From Pseudoclavibacter terrae (GTDB lineage: Bacteria; Actinomycetota; Actinomycetes; Actinomycetales; Microbacteriaceae): DNA of 64,000 nucleotides. The notes below the pieces were generated by a model, which was not told where the DNA came from, searched no databases, and was given only the letters and a program-made list of their open reading frames with translations. Position numbers and translations under genes: made by a program. The stretch spans positions 186,001-250,000 of the forward strand of contig NZ_WBJX01000004.1 of the NCBI RefSeq assembly GCF_008831075.1, in the 5' to 3' direction. Of the stretch, positions 1-8,681 are shown piece by piece (position 1 is the first letter of the stretch; every line of letters starts with the position of its first letter).

Positions 1-1
1 C

Positions 2-445
2 CCTGCCGACGCCATCAAGGGCGCAGGCAACCTGCAGTCCCACCTGTCGAGCAACGTCAACAACATCGCGCAGCGAGCGGCCATCGCAGCCCTCACGGGG
101 CCGACCGAGCCCGTCGAGGAGATGCGCCTCGCCTTCGACCGCCGCCGCAAGACGATGGTCGAGGAGCTCAGCAAGGTCAACGGCTTCCGCGTCCCGACGC
201 CTGAGGGCGCCTTCTACGTCTACGCCGACGTGCAGCAGCTCATCGGCAAGGAGATCGAGGAACGCCAGATCACCTCGTCGCTTGACCTCGCCGACCTCAT
301 CCTCGACGTCGCTGAGGTCGCCGTCGTGCCGGGTGAGGCGTTCGGGCCGTCCGGCTACCTGCGCCTCAGCTACGCGCTCGGCGACGATGCGCTGCTGGAA
401 GGCGTGCAGCGCCTGCAGAAGCTCTTCGCCGGCGTCGAGCTCTAG
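2..445 (+). CDS. aspartate aminotransferase, C-terminal part (cut by window edge)
   Basis: The reading frame is open from the first bases of the window, so the 5' part, including the PLP lysine region, lies outside. About 147 residues remain. The segment [16 protein letters not shown] followed by R-R-x-M and GAFYVYADV is the small C-terminal domain of fold-type I (class I) aminotransferases. RLSYA near the end carries the arginine that binds the substrate alpha-carboxylate. The family converts aspartate plus 2-oxoglutarate to oxaloacetate plus glutamate in the cytoplasm. Aspartate is the likely amino donor, but prephenate or another amino acid cannot be excluded from this fragment. A hairpin terminator follows 27 bp downstream. 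Confidence 0.85.
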   Translation, partial: PADAIKGAGNLQSHLSSNVNNIAQRAAIAALTGPTEPVEEMRLAFDRRRKTMVEELSKVNGFRVPTPEGAFYVYADVQQLIGKEIEERQITSSLDLADLILDVAEVAVVPGEAFGPSGYLRLSYALGDDALLEGVQRLQKLFAGVEL

Positions 446-471
446 GCACGCGGCCGCCCGCTGCGCTGAAG

Positions 472-520
472 AGGCCGGTTTCGCCCCATCCTGACGCTCA
501 GGACGGGGCGAAACTGGCCT
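472..520. terminator. bidirectional hairpin terminator
   Basis: Two arms of about 22 bp (left starts ggccggtttcgcccc, right ends ggggcgaaactggcc) flank a 3-nt loop with only two mismatches. It sits between the end of the aminotransferase on + and the end of the membrane protein on -, so it can serve both convergent transcripts. Confidence 0.8.
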
Positions 521-551
521 TTCGCGGTTTCAGGCCCGCGGGGAGGCGCGA

Positions 552-1835
552 CTACGGCGTCGTGAAGCTGATCTCGGCGACCTTCTGCGAGATGCGCGAG
601 TTCGGGTCGTCGAGCTCGCCGCCCCATGCATTCGCCAAGATGGTGATCTTCGTGCCGGTCGACGGCATGTAGCGCGTCGCCATCATCCCCTCGGATCCGT
701 CCGACCAGCGGAGGCGCTGCGCGAGCAGCTCCAGCTCGTACCCTCCCTGCCCCTTGAGAACCAGCGGCACGGGGTCACCGATCGGCTCGGGCTTCGCCGT
801 GAACTGCAGCGAGGCAGAGTTCAGCTCCGACCGCGTCATGTCCTCGTCGCGGTACTCGCTCTTGTGCAGGTTCTCCTGTGCCACCGAGAAGTACGCGCCG
901 GACTGCGGGTCGCTCAGGATGTACAGGTTCGGCTGCCGCTCCGAGACGTCCTGCTCCCAGCCGCCGACCGGCGGATTCACCACCGTGATGCCGTTCGGGA
1001 ACACGACGTCCGTCGTGATCGGGATGTACCCGGGGGCCGCGTCCTGGGGCGCGGCGGGCATGAGCGTGCTCGTCGGGACGGGAGTCGAGGTCGGAGCCTG
1101 CGGGTCGGCGCCCCCGACGGGGATGGTCGGGTCATTCGGCGAGGTGAACGCCATGAAGAGGCCGACGACGAGGGCGACGATCGCGACACCGCTGATGCCG
1201 ATGCCGACGAGGAGGCCGACCGGGCGCTTGCGCTGCTTCTGCAGTTCCGGGTCCTCCCCCAGCTCGCGGCGCCTCGGCTGCGCTGCCTCCTGCTGCTGCG
1301 GCGCGAACCGGGGCGGCGGGACACCGGCGGGGAGATTCACGGGAGGACCCTGCACGAATGGACCCTGACCGGGGACCCGGGCGGCCGGCTGCCCTGGATC
1401 CTGCCCGGGACGAGGCGTCTGAGCCTGCGACGGGAAGTTCCCCTGAGCCGACGGGAAGTTTCCCTGAGCAGGGAAAGGACCGTTCGCAGGGCGCTGACCG
1501 TGCGCGGGGTATTGGTTGTTCGGGGAGTACTGGCCGTTCGCCGGGTGCTGGGCCGGCGCGGCGTGCTGGGCCGGCGCGGGCGCCTGTCCCGGCGCGGGGA
1601 ACTGGCCAGGCGCGGGGAACTTCCCTTGCTCCGATCCGGAGGCGCGCGGTGGTGCGGAGAACTGCCCGGGCACTCGGGCGTGCCCCTGCGGCACGCCGGC
1701 CGACGGCACACCCCAGGGGGCCTGCGAGCCGGCACCCTGCGCGGGTGGCACTGGCCCACCTCCTCGCGGCCGATCCCGGCGTCGGTCCTGACCGCCGTTC
1801 TGGCCCGGCGGTGGTGTGAGGGGCGGTTGCGTCAT
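552..1835 (-). CDS. Pro/Gln/Gly-rich single-pass membrane protein, extracytoplasmic C-terminal domain
   Basis: 427 aa, function unknown. Residues 1 to about 185 are a low-complexity Pro/Gln/Gly/Ala cytoplasmic tail with recurring PAPGQFPAPGQ- and GNFPS-type units. A basic patch (QKQRKRP) precedes one membrane helix at about 205-230 (VGLLVGIGISGVAIVALVVGLF). A Pro/Thr linker and an external domain of about 150 residues ending SFTTP follow. This architecture is common in actinobacterial envelope proteins with a membrane-anchored sensor or stress domain. The start is supported by a -10 box TACTCT (1843-1848) 7 nt before the ATG, implying a leaderless mRNA. It is not in an operon with poxB: a hairpin separates them. 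Confidence 0.75.
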   Translation of the reverse strand: MTQPPLTPPPGQNGGQDRRRDRPRGGGPVPPAQGAGSQAPWGVPSAGVPQGHARVPGQFSAPPRASGSEQGKFPAPGQFPAPGQAPAPAQHAAPAQHPANGQYSPNNQYPAHGQRPANGPFPAQGNFPSAQGNFPSQAQTPRPGQDPGQPAARVPGQGPFVQGPPVNLPAGVPPPRFAPQQQEAAQPRRRELGEDPELQKQRKRPVGLLVGIGISGVAIVALVVGLFMAFTSPNDPTIPVGGADPQAPTSTPVPTSTLMPAAPQDAAPGYIPITTDVVFPNGITVVNPPVGGWEQDVSERQPNLYILSDPQSGAYFSVAQENLHKSEYRDEDMTRSELNSASLQFTAKPEPIGDPVPLVLKGQGGYELELLAQRLRWSDGSEGMMATRYMPSTGTKITILANAWGGELDDPNSRISQKVAEISFTTP

Positions 1836-1842
1836 GCCTGCG

Positions 1843-1883
1843 AGAGTACCGCCCGCGTCAGGCAGTCGCCTTGGCGCGGGCGG
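1843..1883 (-). promoter_or_regulatory. hairpin (probable poxB terminator) abutting a leaderless -10 box
   Basis: CCGCCCGCG (1849-1857) and CGCGGGCGG (1875-1883) form a perfect 9-bp stem with a 17-nt loop, 46 bp after the poxB stop codon. It has no U-tract. Immediately next to it, at 1843-1848, is TACTCT on the minus strand, the -10 box of the following membrane-protein gene. The stem therefore both ends one transcript and occupies the spacer of the next promoter. Confidence 0.5.
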
Positions 1884-1928
1884 TCCTCACCGAGCGAGCT
1901 TGGCCGTCCTCATTCGGAGAGCTGCGAC

Positions 1929-3662
1929 TCAGTCGAAGATGCGGCGAAGCAGGTTCGTGTCGGCGAGGTCGACAAGCTCGTCTCCACGCCCGGACAGGAC
2001 GGTGCGCAGCGCGTACAGCGTGAATCCCTTGACCTGCTCCGCTGAGATGGTCGGGGGAATAGACAGCTCCTGCCTCGCCGTCACCACATCGATGAGCGCC
2101 GGCCCGTCGTGCGCGAACGCCTCCCTGAGGGCACCCTCGAGATCGTTCGGGTTCTCGACCCGCTGGCCGTGGATTCCGACTGCCTTCGCGACGTCCGCGA
2201 AGTTCGGGTTCTCGAGGTCCGTGCCGTAGTTGACGAAGCCGGCGGCCTTCATCTCGACCTCGACGAAGTTCAGCGACGAATTGTTGAAGACGACGATCTT
2301 CACGGGGAGCTTGCTCTGCCTGAGCGTGAGCAGCTCACCGAGGAGCATCGCGAGTCCGCCATCGCCCGCGAGCGCCACCACCTGGCGGTCGGGGAACGCC
2401 GACTGCGCGCCGATGGCCTGCGGCACGGCGTTGGCCATCGTGCCGTGGCTGAACGAGCCGATGAGCCTTCGCTGCCCGTTCATCTCGAGGTAGCGGGCGG
2501 CCCAGACGACGGGTGAGCCAACATCCGGGATGAACACGGCGTCTTGCGTCGCGAGCTCGCTGACAAGACGGGCCACGTACTGCGGGTGGATGGGCGTGCG
2601 CCCGTGGTCGTTGTCCGCGAGCGAGTCGAGCTCCTTGCGCGCCTTGCGGTAGTGCTTGACGGACGTCTCGAGGTGCTTGCCGCTCTTGTCTCCCGCGAGG
2701 AGCGGGAGCAGCGCGTCGAGGGTGTCCCCGACGTCGCCGACCAGTCCCAGGTCGAGCGGCGTGCGCTTGCCGAGCTGCTCGCCGCGGATGTCGACCTGGA
2801 TGATCTTCGCCTTCGATGGGAAGAACTGCTGGTAGGGGAAGTCGGTACCGAGCATTAGGAGCGCGTCGCAGTCCTCGATGGCGCGGTAGCCGGACGAGAA
2901 GCCGAGCAGCCCCGTCATGCCGACGTCATAGGGGTTGTCGTACTCGATGAACTCCTTGCCGCGGAGCGCGTGGACGATCGGGGCCCGGAGCGCCTCTGCC
3001 GCTGCCAGCAGCTGCGCGTGCGCTCCCTGCGTGCCCGCGCCGCCGAGAATCGTGACCTTCTTCGCCGAGTTGAGGATGTCCGCGGCCCTCGCGAGGTCCT
3101 CGTCCGCCGGGCGCACCACCGACCTGGTGGGGAGGATCGGCGCTGACTTGCGCCGCCCGGCGCTCTCCTTCAGGAAGATCTCCCCCGGGATCACGACCAC
3201 GGCCACGCCCTGTTTCTCGACGGCGGCGCGCATCGCGATCTCGAGCACCCGTGGCAGCTGCTCGGGCACGCTGACCATCTCGCAGTAGACGCTGCTCTCG
3301 CGGAAGAGCTCCTGCGGGTGCGTCTCCTGGAAGTAGCCGCTGCCGATCTCAGCGGAAGGGATGTGGGCGGCGATCGCGAGCACGGGCACGCGGCTGCGGT
3401 TCGCATCGTAGAGGCCGTTGATGAGGTGCAGGTTGCCCGGCCCGCAGCTGCCAGCGCAGACGGCCAGGTCCCCGGTCAGCGCGGCGTCCGCAGATGCAGC
3501 GAAGGCAGCCGCCTCCTCATGTCGCACATGCGACCAGGCGACGTGCCCGTTCCGGCGGATGGCGTCGGTGAATCCGTTGAGCGAGTCACCGGGAAGCCCG
3601 TAGACCCGCTCGACTCCGGCATCGTGGAGGATATCGACGATCGTGTCAGCGACTGTAGTCAT
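1929..3662 (-). CDS. poxB: pyruvate dehydrogenase (quinone) / pyruvate oxidase
   Basis: 577 aa, the normal length for PoxB. This ThDP- and FAD-dependent peripheral membrane enzyme decarboxylates pyruvate to acetate plus CO2 and passes electrons to quinone. The N-terminal ThDP pyrimidine-binding domain starts with GVERVYGLPGDSLNGF and contains the catalytic Glu in RHEEAAAFAA (about residue 50). The central FAD-type domain spans about 190-330. The C-terminal ThDP pyrophosphate domain carries the metal-binding motif GDGG...FNNSSLNF (about 430-460). The tail resembles the regulatory C-terminus of PoxB rather than that of acetolactate synthase. It appears monocistronic, with hairpins downstream. 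Acetolactate synthase is less likely, given the PoxB-like HPQELFRE and EVEMKAAGF segments. Confidence 0.93.
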   Translation of the reverse strand: MTTVADTIVDILHDAGVERVYGLPGDSLNGFTDAIRRNGHVAWSHVRHEEAAAFAASADAALTGDLAVCAGSCGPGNLHLINGLYDANRSRVPVLAIAAHIPSAEIGSGYFQETHPQELFRESSVYCEMVSVPEQLPRVLEIAMRAAVEKQGVAVVVIPGEIFLKESAGRRKSAPILPTRSVVRPADEDLARAADILNSAKKVTILGGAGTQGAHAQLLAAAEALRAPIVHALRGKEFIEYDNPYDVGMTGLLGFSSGYRAIEDCDALLMLGTDFPYQQFFPSKAKIIQVDIRGEQLGKRTPLDLGLVGDVGDTLDALLPLLAGDKSGKHLETSVKHYRKARKELDSLADNDHGRTPIHPQYVARLVSELATQDAVFIPDVGSPVVWAARYLEMNGQRRLIGSFSHGTMANAVPQAIGAQSAFPDRQVVALAGDGGLAMLLGELLTLRQSKLPVKIVVFNNSSLNFVEVEMKAAGFVNYGTDLENPNFADVAKAVGIHGQRVENPNDLEGALREAFAHDGPALIDVVTARQELSIPPTISAEQVKGFTLYALRTVLSGRGDELVDLADTNLLRRIFD

Positions 3663-3743
3663 GGCGCGATCTTCTGCCTCGAACCGGGGAGCCAGCCGAG
3701 CAATCGACAGCCTGTCACCGCGAGACCGTGCTAGGCGTTCCGA

Positions 3744-4148
3744 CTACGCCTGACTCACCCTCACCAGGTTGCCAGAGGGGTCACGGAACGCCGCGTCCCG
3801 CACGCCCCAGAACTGGTCGGTCGGCTCCTGGAGCACTTCGACCCCACCCCTCGCCTGCACCTTCTCGAAGAGCGCGTCGAGGTCGCTCGTGCGGAACAGG
3901 AGACCGGGCAGCTCACCCTTCGCGAGCATCGCCGACAGCGTCTCGCCGTCCTGCTCGGAACGACCTGCCTTGGGATGGGAGAGCACGATCTCGAGCTCTG
4001 GCTGCTCGGGGGTCGACAGGGTGATCCACCGGAAGCCCTCGTTCGGGACCTCGCTGCGCACCTCGAGGCCGAGGGCGTCGCGGTAGAACACGAGCGCAGC
4101 ATCCGGATCGTCGGCGAACACGTGCACGTGGCTGAGTGAGAGTGTCAT
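3744..4148 (-). CDS. VOC-superfamily (glyoxalase/bleomycin-resistance-like) protein
   Basis: 134 aa with two beta-alpha-beta-beta-beta units typical of vicinal-oxygen-chelate proteins: LSHVHVFADDPDAALVFYRDALGL at the start, and DQFWGVRDAAFRDPSGNLVRV at the end. The substrate is unknown. Members of this subtype lie next to AraC regulators and are often single-metal enzymes or binding proteins. The start at 4148 is chosen over an upstream in-frame ATG because GGAG lies 5-8 nt before it and the VOC fold begins at once. It is 10 nt downstream of the AraC gene, so the two are co-transcribed. Confidence 0.85.
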   Translation of the reverse strand: MTLSLSHVHVFADDPDAALVFYRDALGLEVRSEVPNEGFRWITLSTPEQPELEIVLSHPKAGRSEQDGETLSAMLAKGELPGLLFRTSDLDALFEKVQARGGVEVLQEPTDQFWGVRDAAFRDPSGNLVRVSQA

Positions 4149-4158
4149 GTCTCCGATG

Positions 4159-4653
4159 CTAGGACGGGCCACCGACATTCACTTCTTGGAAACTGCTCGG
4201 AGCCTCGACGACCGGCACGGCAGCCCGGTCCCGAGCATTGCCTGCGCGCTCGTGGACCCGCCGGGGCCGCCCCCAGATCTGCGACGTGCAGCTGGGGATG
4301 ACGACGCTCTCGCTGTGATCGCGGGCCCGGTACGCGCTCGGCGACTCTCCCACGATCTCCGTGAAGCGGCTGCTGAACGACCCCAGGCTCGTCGCGCCGA
4401 CTGCAGTGCACGCATCCGTCACGCTCACATCGCCTCGGCGCAGCAGCGCTTTCGCCCGCTCGATGCGCCTCGTCATGAGGTGCGCGTACGGCGTCTCGCC
4501 GTAGGCCTCCCGAAATCGGCGGCTGAAATGCGCCGTCGACATGTGAGCCGCCTTCGCCATGGCCGGAACGTCGAGCGGCCGAGCGTACTCGCGGTCGATG
4601 AAGTCGCGTGCGCGTCGGAGGCGGCGCAGCTCGTCGAGGTCGGTCGAGGCCAT
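4159..4653 (-). CDS. AraC-family transcriptional regulator (short, DNA-binding domain only)
   Basis: 164 aa. Residues about 10-110 form the two helix-turn-helix motifs of the AraC/XylS domain (LDVPAMAKAAHMSTAHFSRRF, then VTDACTAVGATSLGSFSSRF, ending with the family signature GESPSAYR). No effector domain is present N-terminally. The C-terminal ~50 residues are Arg/Val-rich and unlike any domain I know. It is the first gene of an operon with the VOC protein, which it probably controls. Its upstream region, facing the exporter genes, contains a 66-bp palindrome. Confidence 0.88.
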   Translation of the reverse strand: MASTDLDELRRLRRARDFIDREYARPLDVPAMAKAAHMSTAHFSRRFREAYGETPYAHLMTRRIERAKALLRRGDVSVTDACTAVGATSLGSFSSRFTEIVGESPSAYRARDHSESVVIPSCTSQIWGRPRRVHERAGNARDRAAVPVVEAPSSFQEVNVGGPS

Positions 4654-4706
4654 GCCCCCAGTATGCGCGGGCGCCGTCGTGGCCTCGGTCGCCGCGTGAT
4701 CGGCGA

Positions 4707-4772
4707 ACTTCGGTGACAGAACGCGGTGAAGCGCGAAGTCGCGCGACGAACCCGCTGCGTTGTCACCGAAGT
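4707..4772. repeat. long imperfect palindrome between divergent genes
   Basis: ACTTCGGTGACA (4707-4718) and TGTCACCGAAGT (4761-4772) are perfect 12-bp inverted repeats. Pairing continues inward (aacgcggtg with cgctgcgtt), with GC-rich sequence in the middle. It lies between the divergent starts of the AraC gene (4653) and the ABC ATPase (4861), where a terminator is not expected. It could be an operator region or a copy of a palindromic intergenic element. Confidence 0.55.
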
Positions 4773-4860
4773 CTGCGGGCCAGCGCCTCCCCCGATCGGT
4801 GGAGGCGAATCAGCCGGTCGGGCCCTGCCGCTGCGAGGAGGCTCGCCGTTGGATAGGAGC

Positions 4861-5784
4861 ATGAGCACACAGGCAGCCATAGAGGTCACCGACCTCGTCA
4901 AGCGCTACGGAGACCGCGACGTCGTCGACGGCCTCTCCTTCGAGGTCCGCCACGGCGAGACCTTCGCACTGCTCGGCCCGAACGGGGCCGGCAAGAGCAC
5001 CACCATCGAGATCCTCGAGGGCTTCCGCACGGCAACGTCCGGCAGTGCGCGCGTGCTCGGCCACGACCCGGCGCACGGCGACGCCGGATGGCGCGGCCGC
5101 ATCGGGGTCGTCAGCCAGTCGAGCGCCGACATCGAGCGCTACTCGGCGCGTGAGGTGCTGCGTCACTTCGCGAGCCTCTACCGACAGCCTCGCGATGTCG
5201 ACGAGACCATCGAGCGCTGCGGAATCGCGCCGTTCGCGACGCAGCGGGTCGGTCGCCTCTCGGGCGGCCAGAAGCGCCGTGTCGATGTCGCGCTCGGCAT
5301 CATCGGCAACCCGGAGGTGCTGTTCCTCGACGAGCCGACAACGGGCTTCGATCCCAACGCCCGCCGCGAGTTCTGGGGGCTCATCCAGGAGCTGAAGGGC
5401 GAGGGCATGACGATGGTGCTCACGACGCACTACCTCGACGAAGCGGAGCACCTCAGCGACCGAGCGGGGATCATCGCGGCGGGGAAGCTCGTGGAGATCG
5501 GCGACATCACGACGATCGGTGGGCCTGCCTCCCGCACTCCGCGGGTGCGCTGGCAGGACGCCGACGGGCGATGGCGAGAGCAGCAGACGGATGCGCCAGC
5601 CCAGCTCGTTGCCGCGCTCGCGGGCAGGCTCGGCCCGGAGCCCGCCGGCCTCACCATCACACGGCCCTCGCTCGAGGATGTCTACCTCGAGATCATCGGC
5701 CAGCACCCGGTCGCCGGCCCGGCGCACCCGGCAGAAGCCACCGCTGCAGCACTCGCGCCCGCACTCCTCGGAGGCACGAAATGA
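4861..5784 (+). CDS. ABC-2 type exporter ATP-binding protein
   Basis: 307 aa, DrrA-like. Walker A LLGPNGAGKSTT is at about residues 37-48; the ABC signature LSGGQKRR at about 137; Walker B VLFLDEPTTGFDPNARREFW at about 155-175, and the switch His in LTTHYLDEAEHLSD. The C-terminal 80 residues are the usual extension of exporter ATPases. The ATG at 4861 has AGGAG just upstream. The longer reading frame from 4726 runs into the palindrome and lacks homology. The last 4 nt overlap the permease start. With the downstream kinase/regulator pair this resembles the layout of antibiotic-sensing export systems such as LnrJK-LMN; the substrate is unknown. Confidence 0.92.
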   Translation: MSTQAAIEVTDLVKRYGDRDVVDGLSFEVRHGETFALLGPNGAGKSTTIEILEGFRTATSGSARVLGHDPAHGDAGWRGRIGVVSQSSADIERYSAREVLRHFASLYRQPRDVDETIERCGIAPFATQRVGRLSGGQKRRVDVALGIIGNPEVLFLDEPTTGFDPNARREFWGLIQELKGEGMTMVLTTHYLDEAEHLSDRAGIIAAGKLVEIGDITTIGGPASRTPRVRWQDADGRWREQQTDAPAQLVAALAGRLGPEPAGLTITRPSLEDVYLEIIGQHPVAGPAHPAEATAAALAPALLGGTK

Positions 5785-6671
5785 CCCAGACCTCAGCGCC
5801 CAGCAGCGCCGGCAGCAGCACACACGACGCCCCTTGGTCGAGGCTGCGTTCGGCGGCCCGCCCCAAGTCGACGATCGGCAACGGGCTGCGTCGCATCTCC
5901 TTCGAGCTGCGAGGGTACTTCCGCCAGACCGATCAGGTGTTCTTCGTCTTCCTGTTCCCTCTTGTCATGTTCGCGCTCTTCGCGTCGATCTTCAGCGGTG
6001 AGGCGGTCGTCGACGATCCGAGGTTCGCCGACGTGACGATGTCGCAGTACTACCTGACGGGCATGCTCGCGATGGCGATCCTCCTCTCGGGCATGCAGTT
6101 CCTCGGCATCGACATCGCCACCGAGAAGCATGAGGGCGGCCTCGCCCGCCTCGGCGCGACCCCGCTCAGTCCCGTCTCGTTCTTCATCGGGAAGATCGGG
6201 CTCGTCCTCCTCACCTGCACGGCGCAGCTCGCACTGGTCATCGCGCTCGGCGTCGTCGCGTTCGACATCACGCTGCCGGACTCGAGCGAGCTGTGGATGC
6301 GGTTCGCGTGGCTGTCGCTCCTGGGCATCCTCTGCTTCGCCGCCCTCGGCATCGCGATCTCCGCGATCCCTCGGTCTGCCAGGTCCGCATCCGCGATCGT
6401 CCTGCCCCTGGTGCTCGTCCCGCAGTTCCTCTCAGGCATCTACGTGCAGTTCTCGGTCCTGCCCGAGTGGATGCAGCAGGTCTCGAACCTCTTCCCCCTC
6501 GCCGGGCTCGTTCGGGGCATGCGCAGCGTGTTCCTGCCAGACGCATTCGCGGCGGCGGAGGTCGGCGGCACGTGGGGTCTCGGCAGCGCGGCGATCACAC
6601 TCGGCGTCTGGACGGTCATCGGTCTCGTCGCGAGCCTGCTGACGTTCCGGTGGAGTCGCGGTCGCAGCTAG
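5781..6671 (+). CDS. ABC-2 type exporter permease
   Basis: 296 aa. A cytoplasmic N-terminus of about 50 residues is followed by six predicted membrane segments: the first at FFVFLFPLVMFALFASIF, a central block around 105-190, then LCFAALGIAISAI, and the last at WTVIGLVASLLTF. The segment ...PLVLVPQFLSGIYV...FPLAG is the ABC-2 membrane signature. It forms the membrane half of the transporter with the upstream ATPase. ATGA overlap (5781-5784) indicates translational coupling. The gene is followed after 54 bp by the histidine kinase, probably in the same transcript. Confidence 0.9.
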   Translation: MTQTSAPSSAGSSTHDAPWSRLRSAARPKSTIGNGLRRISFELRGYFRQTDQVFFVFLFPLVMFALFASIFSGEAVVDDPRFADVTMSQYYLTGMLAMAILLSGMQFLGIDIATEKHEGGLARLGATPLSPVSFFIGKIGLVLLTCTAQLALVIALGVVAFDITLPDSSELWMRFAWLSLLGILCFAALGIAISAIPRSARSASAIVLPLVLVPQFLSGIYVQFSVLPEWMQQVSNLFPLAGLVRGMRSVFLPDAFAAAEVGGTWGLGSAAITLGVWTVIGLVASLLTFRWSRGRS

Positions 6672-6725
6672 CCGGCGGCACTCGGCGGGATGGATGTCGG
6701 TGGGTCGCGAGAGGATGAGCACGTG

Positions 6726-7961
6726 ATGGATTTCCTGGTTCGGAACGGCCGCTGGTGGCACGTGCTCATCGTGGGCACGGCGCTCGCGAACGCCGTGGTC
6801 GCCGGCTTCGTCGCGGCCACGGCCCGGACTCCCGCAGAGCGCGCGGAAGGCCTCATCGCAACGGGAGCTCTGCTCCTCATCCCCGTGGTGTGGCTGGTCT
6901 TCGGAGTGAGGTCCGTCGGCGACCGACGCCGGGGCGCGGCGCTCATCGTGCTCATGACGCTCCTCGTGACGGTGGCGATGGTGCTCGTGCCCTGGACCGG
7001 GTTCGTGCAGACCCTCATCTACCCGCTTGTCTGGCTCGTGTGCGTGAGCGCGCGGCGGAGCATCCTCGTCTCGATCGCCATCGCGTTCGGCATCGGCGCC
7101 GTGTCGGCGCTCTACAACGGTGTCGAGGAGATCCCCGACATCCTTCCCGGCCAGCTCTTCAGCATCGCGGCGACCTGCGGCATCGGACTCTCGATCAGCT
7201 ACGCCTGGCGCGTGGCGGATGAACGCCGTGAGCTGCTTGAGCAGCTCACGGCCGCTCATGATCACGTGCAGGAGCTGTCACGGCAGAGCGGCGCGTCTGT
7301 CGAACGTGAGCGCATCTCTCGCGACCTGCACGACACACTCGCTCAGACCCTCGCGGGGCTCGCCATGCTCGCCGACCGGAGCGCGAAGGACATCTCCCGC
7401 CTGCGGGACGAGGAGGGCGCCGCCGGTGAGGTTGCGCAGGCCGCGCTCCTGGCCCAGGAGGAGCGAGCCGACCTCATCGCGTCGCTTGCCCGCGATGCCC
7501 TGGCAGAGGCCCGGGTACTCATCGCCGAGAACGCGCCTGTGCGGTCGGCCGACCCAGCCGTCGCCACCTTCCCCGATGCTGTCGCGCGCCTCGTCGAGCG
7601 GTTCCGGCGAGAGACGGGGGTGCTGGCTGAGTCGCAGATCGAGGTCGCGCCCGGCGCTCTCGACCGGGAGAGCGAGGTGGTGCTGCTCCGCTGCGCCCAG
7701 GAGGCCCTGTCCAACTCGAGGCGGCACGCGCACGCGTCGAACGTGCATCTTTCCGTGACGTTGCTGGGCACCAGCGTCCGCCTGCAGATCGAGGACGACG
7801 GCCGCGGGTTCGCACTCGACGCCGAGCCCGCCGGATTCGGTCTCGCCAGCCTCCGCGACCGTGCCTCGGCCATCGGCGGCCTCGTCTCCATCTCCAGCGA
7901 ACCGGGCCGTGGCACGATCGTGACCGTGACGATTCCGGCGAGGGCAGGTGACCACGCGTGA
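6726..7961 (+). CDS. NarL/DesK-type sensor histidine kinase
   Basis: 411 aa. Five to six hydrophobic segments fill residues 1 to about 165. A short coiled linker leads to the HisKA_3 dimerisation box ERERISRDLHDTLAQTLAGL with the phospho-accepting His, then a HATPase_c domain with N box (EALSNSRRHAHA) and G boxes (DDGRGF, GFGLASLRDRA). The sensor has no large external loop, as in intramembrane-sensing kinases that partner ABC exporters. The start at 6726 is preferred (GAGAGG 11 nt upstream); an in-frame ATG at 6690 is possible. It overlaps the response regulator by 4 nt. Confidence 0.9.
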   Translation: MDFLVRNGRWWHVLIVGTALANAVVAGFVAATARTPAERAEGLIATGALLLIPVVWLVFGVRSVGDRRRGAALIVLMTLLVTVAMVLVPWTGFVQTLIYPLVWLVCVSARRSILVSIAIAFGIGAVSALYNGVEEIPDILPGQLFSIAATCGIGLSISYAWRVADERRELLEQLTAAHDHVQELSRQSGASVERERISRDLHDTLAQTLAGLAMLADRSAKDISRLRDEEGAAGEVAQAALLAQEERADLIASLARDALAEARVLIAENAPVRSADPAVATFPDAVARLVERFRRETGVLAESQIEVAPGALDRESEVVLLRCAQEALSNSRRHAHASNVHLSVTLLGTSVRLQIEDDGRGFALDAEPAGFGLASLRDRASAIGGLVSISSEPGRGTIVTVTIPARAGDHA

Positions 7962-8671
7962 TCCGCATCCTGGTCGCCGATGACCACCCCATCGTCCGCG
8001 CGGGCCTGGTCGGCATCTTCGAGGACGAAGCTGACATCGAGGTCGTGGCTGAGGCGGCAGACGGCGCCGAGGCGGTCACCCGGGCGCTCGCGACGGCACC
8101 GGCGGTCGTCGTCATGGACCTCCGGATGCCGCGCACCGACGGCGTCTCGGCGACACGGCAGATCCTGGCGACCCTCCCGAGCACTCGTGTGCTCGTCGTC
8201 ACGACGTACGACAGCGATGACGCGATCATCGGTGCCATCGAGGCCGGTGCGAGCGGTTACCTGCTCAAGACCGCGAGCGGCGCGGAGCTCGTCGAGGCCG
8301 TGCGTCGGGTCGCCGCGGGCGAGCTCGCACTCGCGCCCTCGGTGACCGCGAAGCTGGTCGCGCAGACCCGGGCGGCTGCTGCCGCGGCGTCCGGCGGTCC
8401 TGGTGTCGCGCATCCGCCCGCCGGTTCGGACGACGTGGGGCCCGCGCTGAGTGGGCGTGAGCTGCAGGTGCTGCGGCTCGTCGCCGACGGACTCTCGAAC
8501 CCTGAGATCGCGATTCGCCTCCACATCGGGGAGGCGACCGTGAAGACGCACCTCGGCAAGGTCTTCGCCAAGCTGGACGTCAACTCGCGGGTGCGCGCCG
8601 TGACCCGCGGCCTCGACCTCGGACTGCTGCGGCGAGGTGAGACGCCGGAGCATCCCAGGCGCCCGTCCTAG
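7958..8671 (+). CDS. NarL-type response regulator (REC + LuxR HTH)
   Basis: 237 aa. The receiver domain is at residues 1-120, with acidic pair DD in LVADDHPIVRAG and phospho-acceptor Asp in VVVMDLRMPRTDG (about 54). The conserved Lys is in LLKTASGAELVEAV. After an Ala/Gly-rich linker of about 30 residues, a LuxR-type HTH follows: LSGRELQVLRLVADGLSNPEIA...EATVKTHLGKVF. It starts with GTG in a GTGA overlap with the kinase and is its cognate partner. It most likely controls the ABC exporter genes upstream. Confidence 0.93.
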   Translation: MIRILVADDHPIVRAGLVGIFEDEADIEVVAEAADGAEAVTRALATAPAVVVMDLRMPRTDGVSATRQILATLPSTRVLVVTTYDSDDAIIGAIEAGASGYLLKTASGAELVEAVRRVAAGELALAPSVTAKLVAQTRAAAAAASGGPGVAHPPAGSDDVGPALSGRELQVLRLVADGLSNPEIAIRLHIGEATVKTHLGKVFAKLDVNSRVRAVTRGLDLGLLRRGETPEHPRRPS

Positions 8672-8681
8672 GGTTGAAGTC

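Noticed and set aside
864-2045. 393-codon open frame on the plus strand
   Set aside because: Shadow of the Pro/Gln-rich membrane-protein gene; no start signal or homology.
4726-4860. Longer N-terminus for the ABC ATPase
   Set aside because: The extension falls in the palindrome region, lacks homology, and the ATG at 4861 has a good ribosome site.
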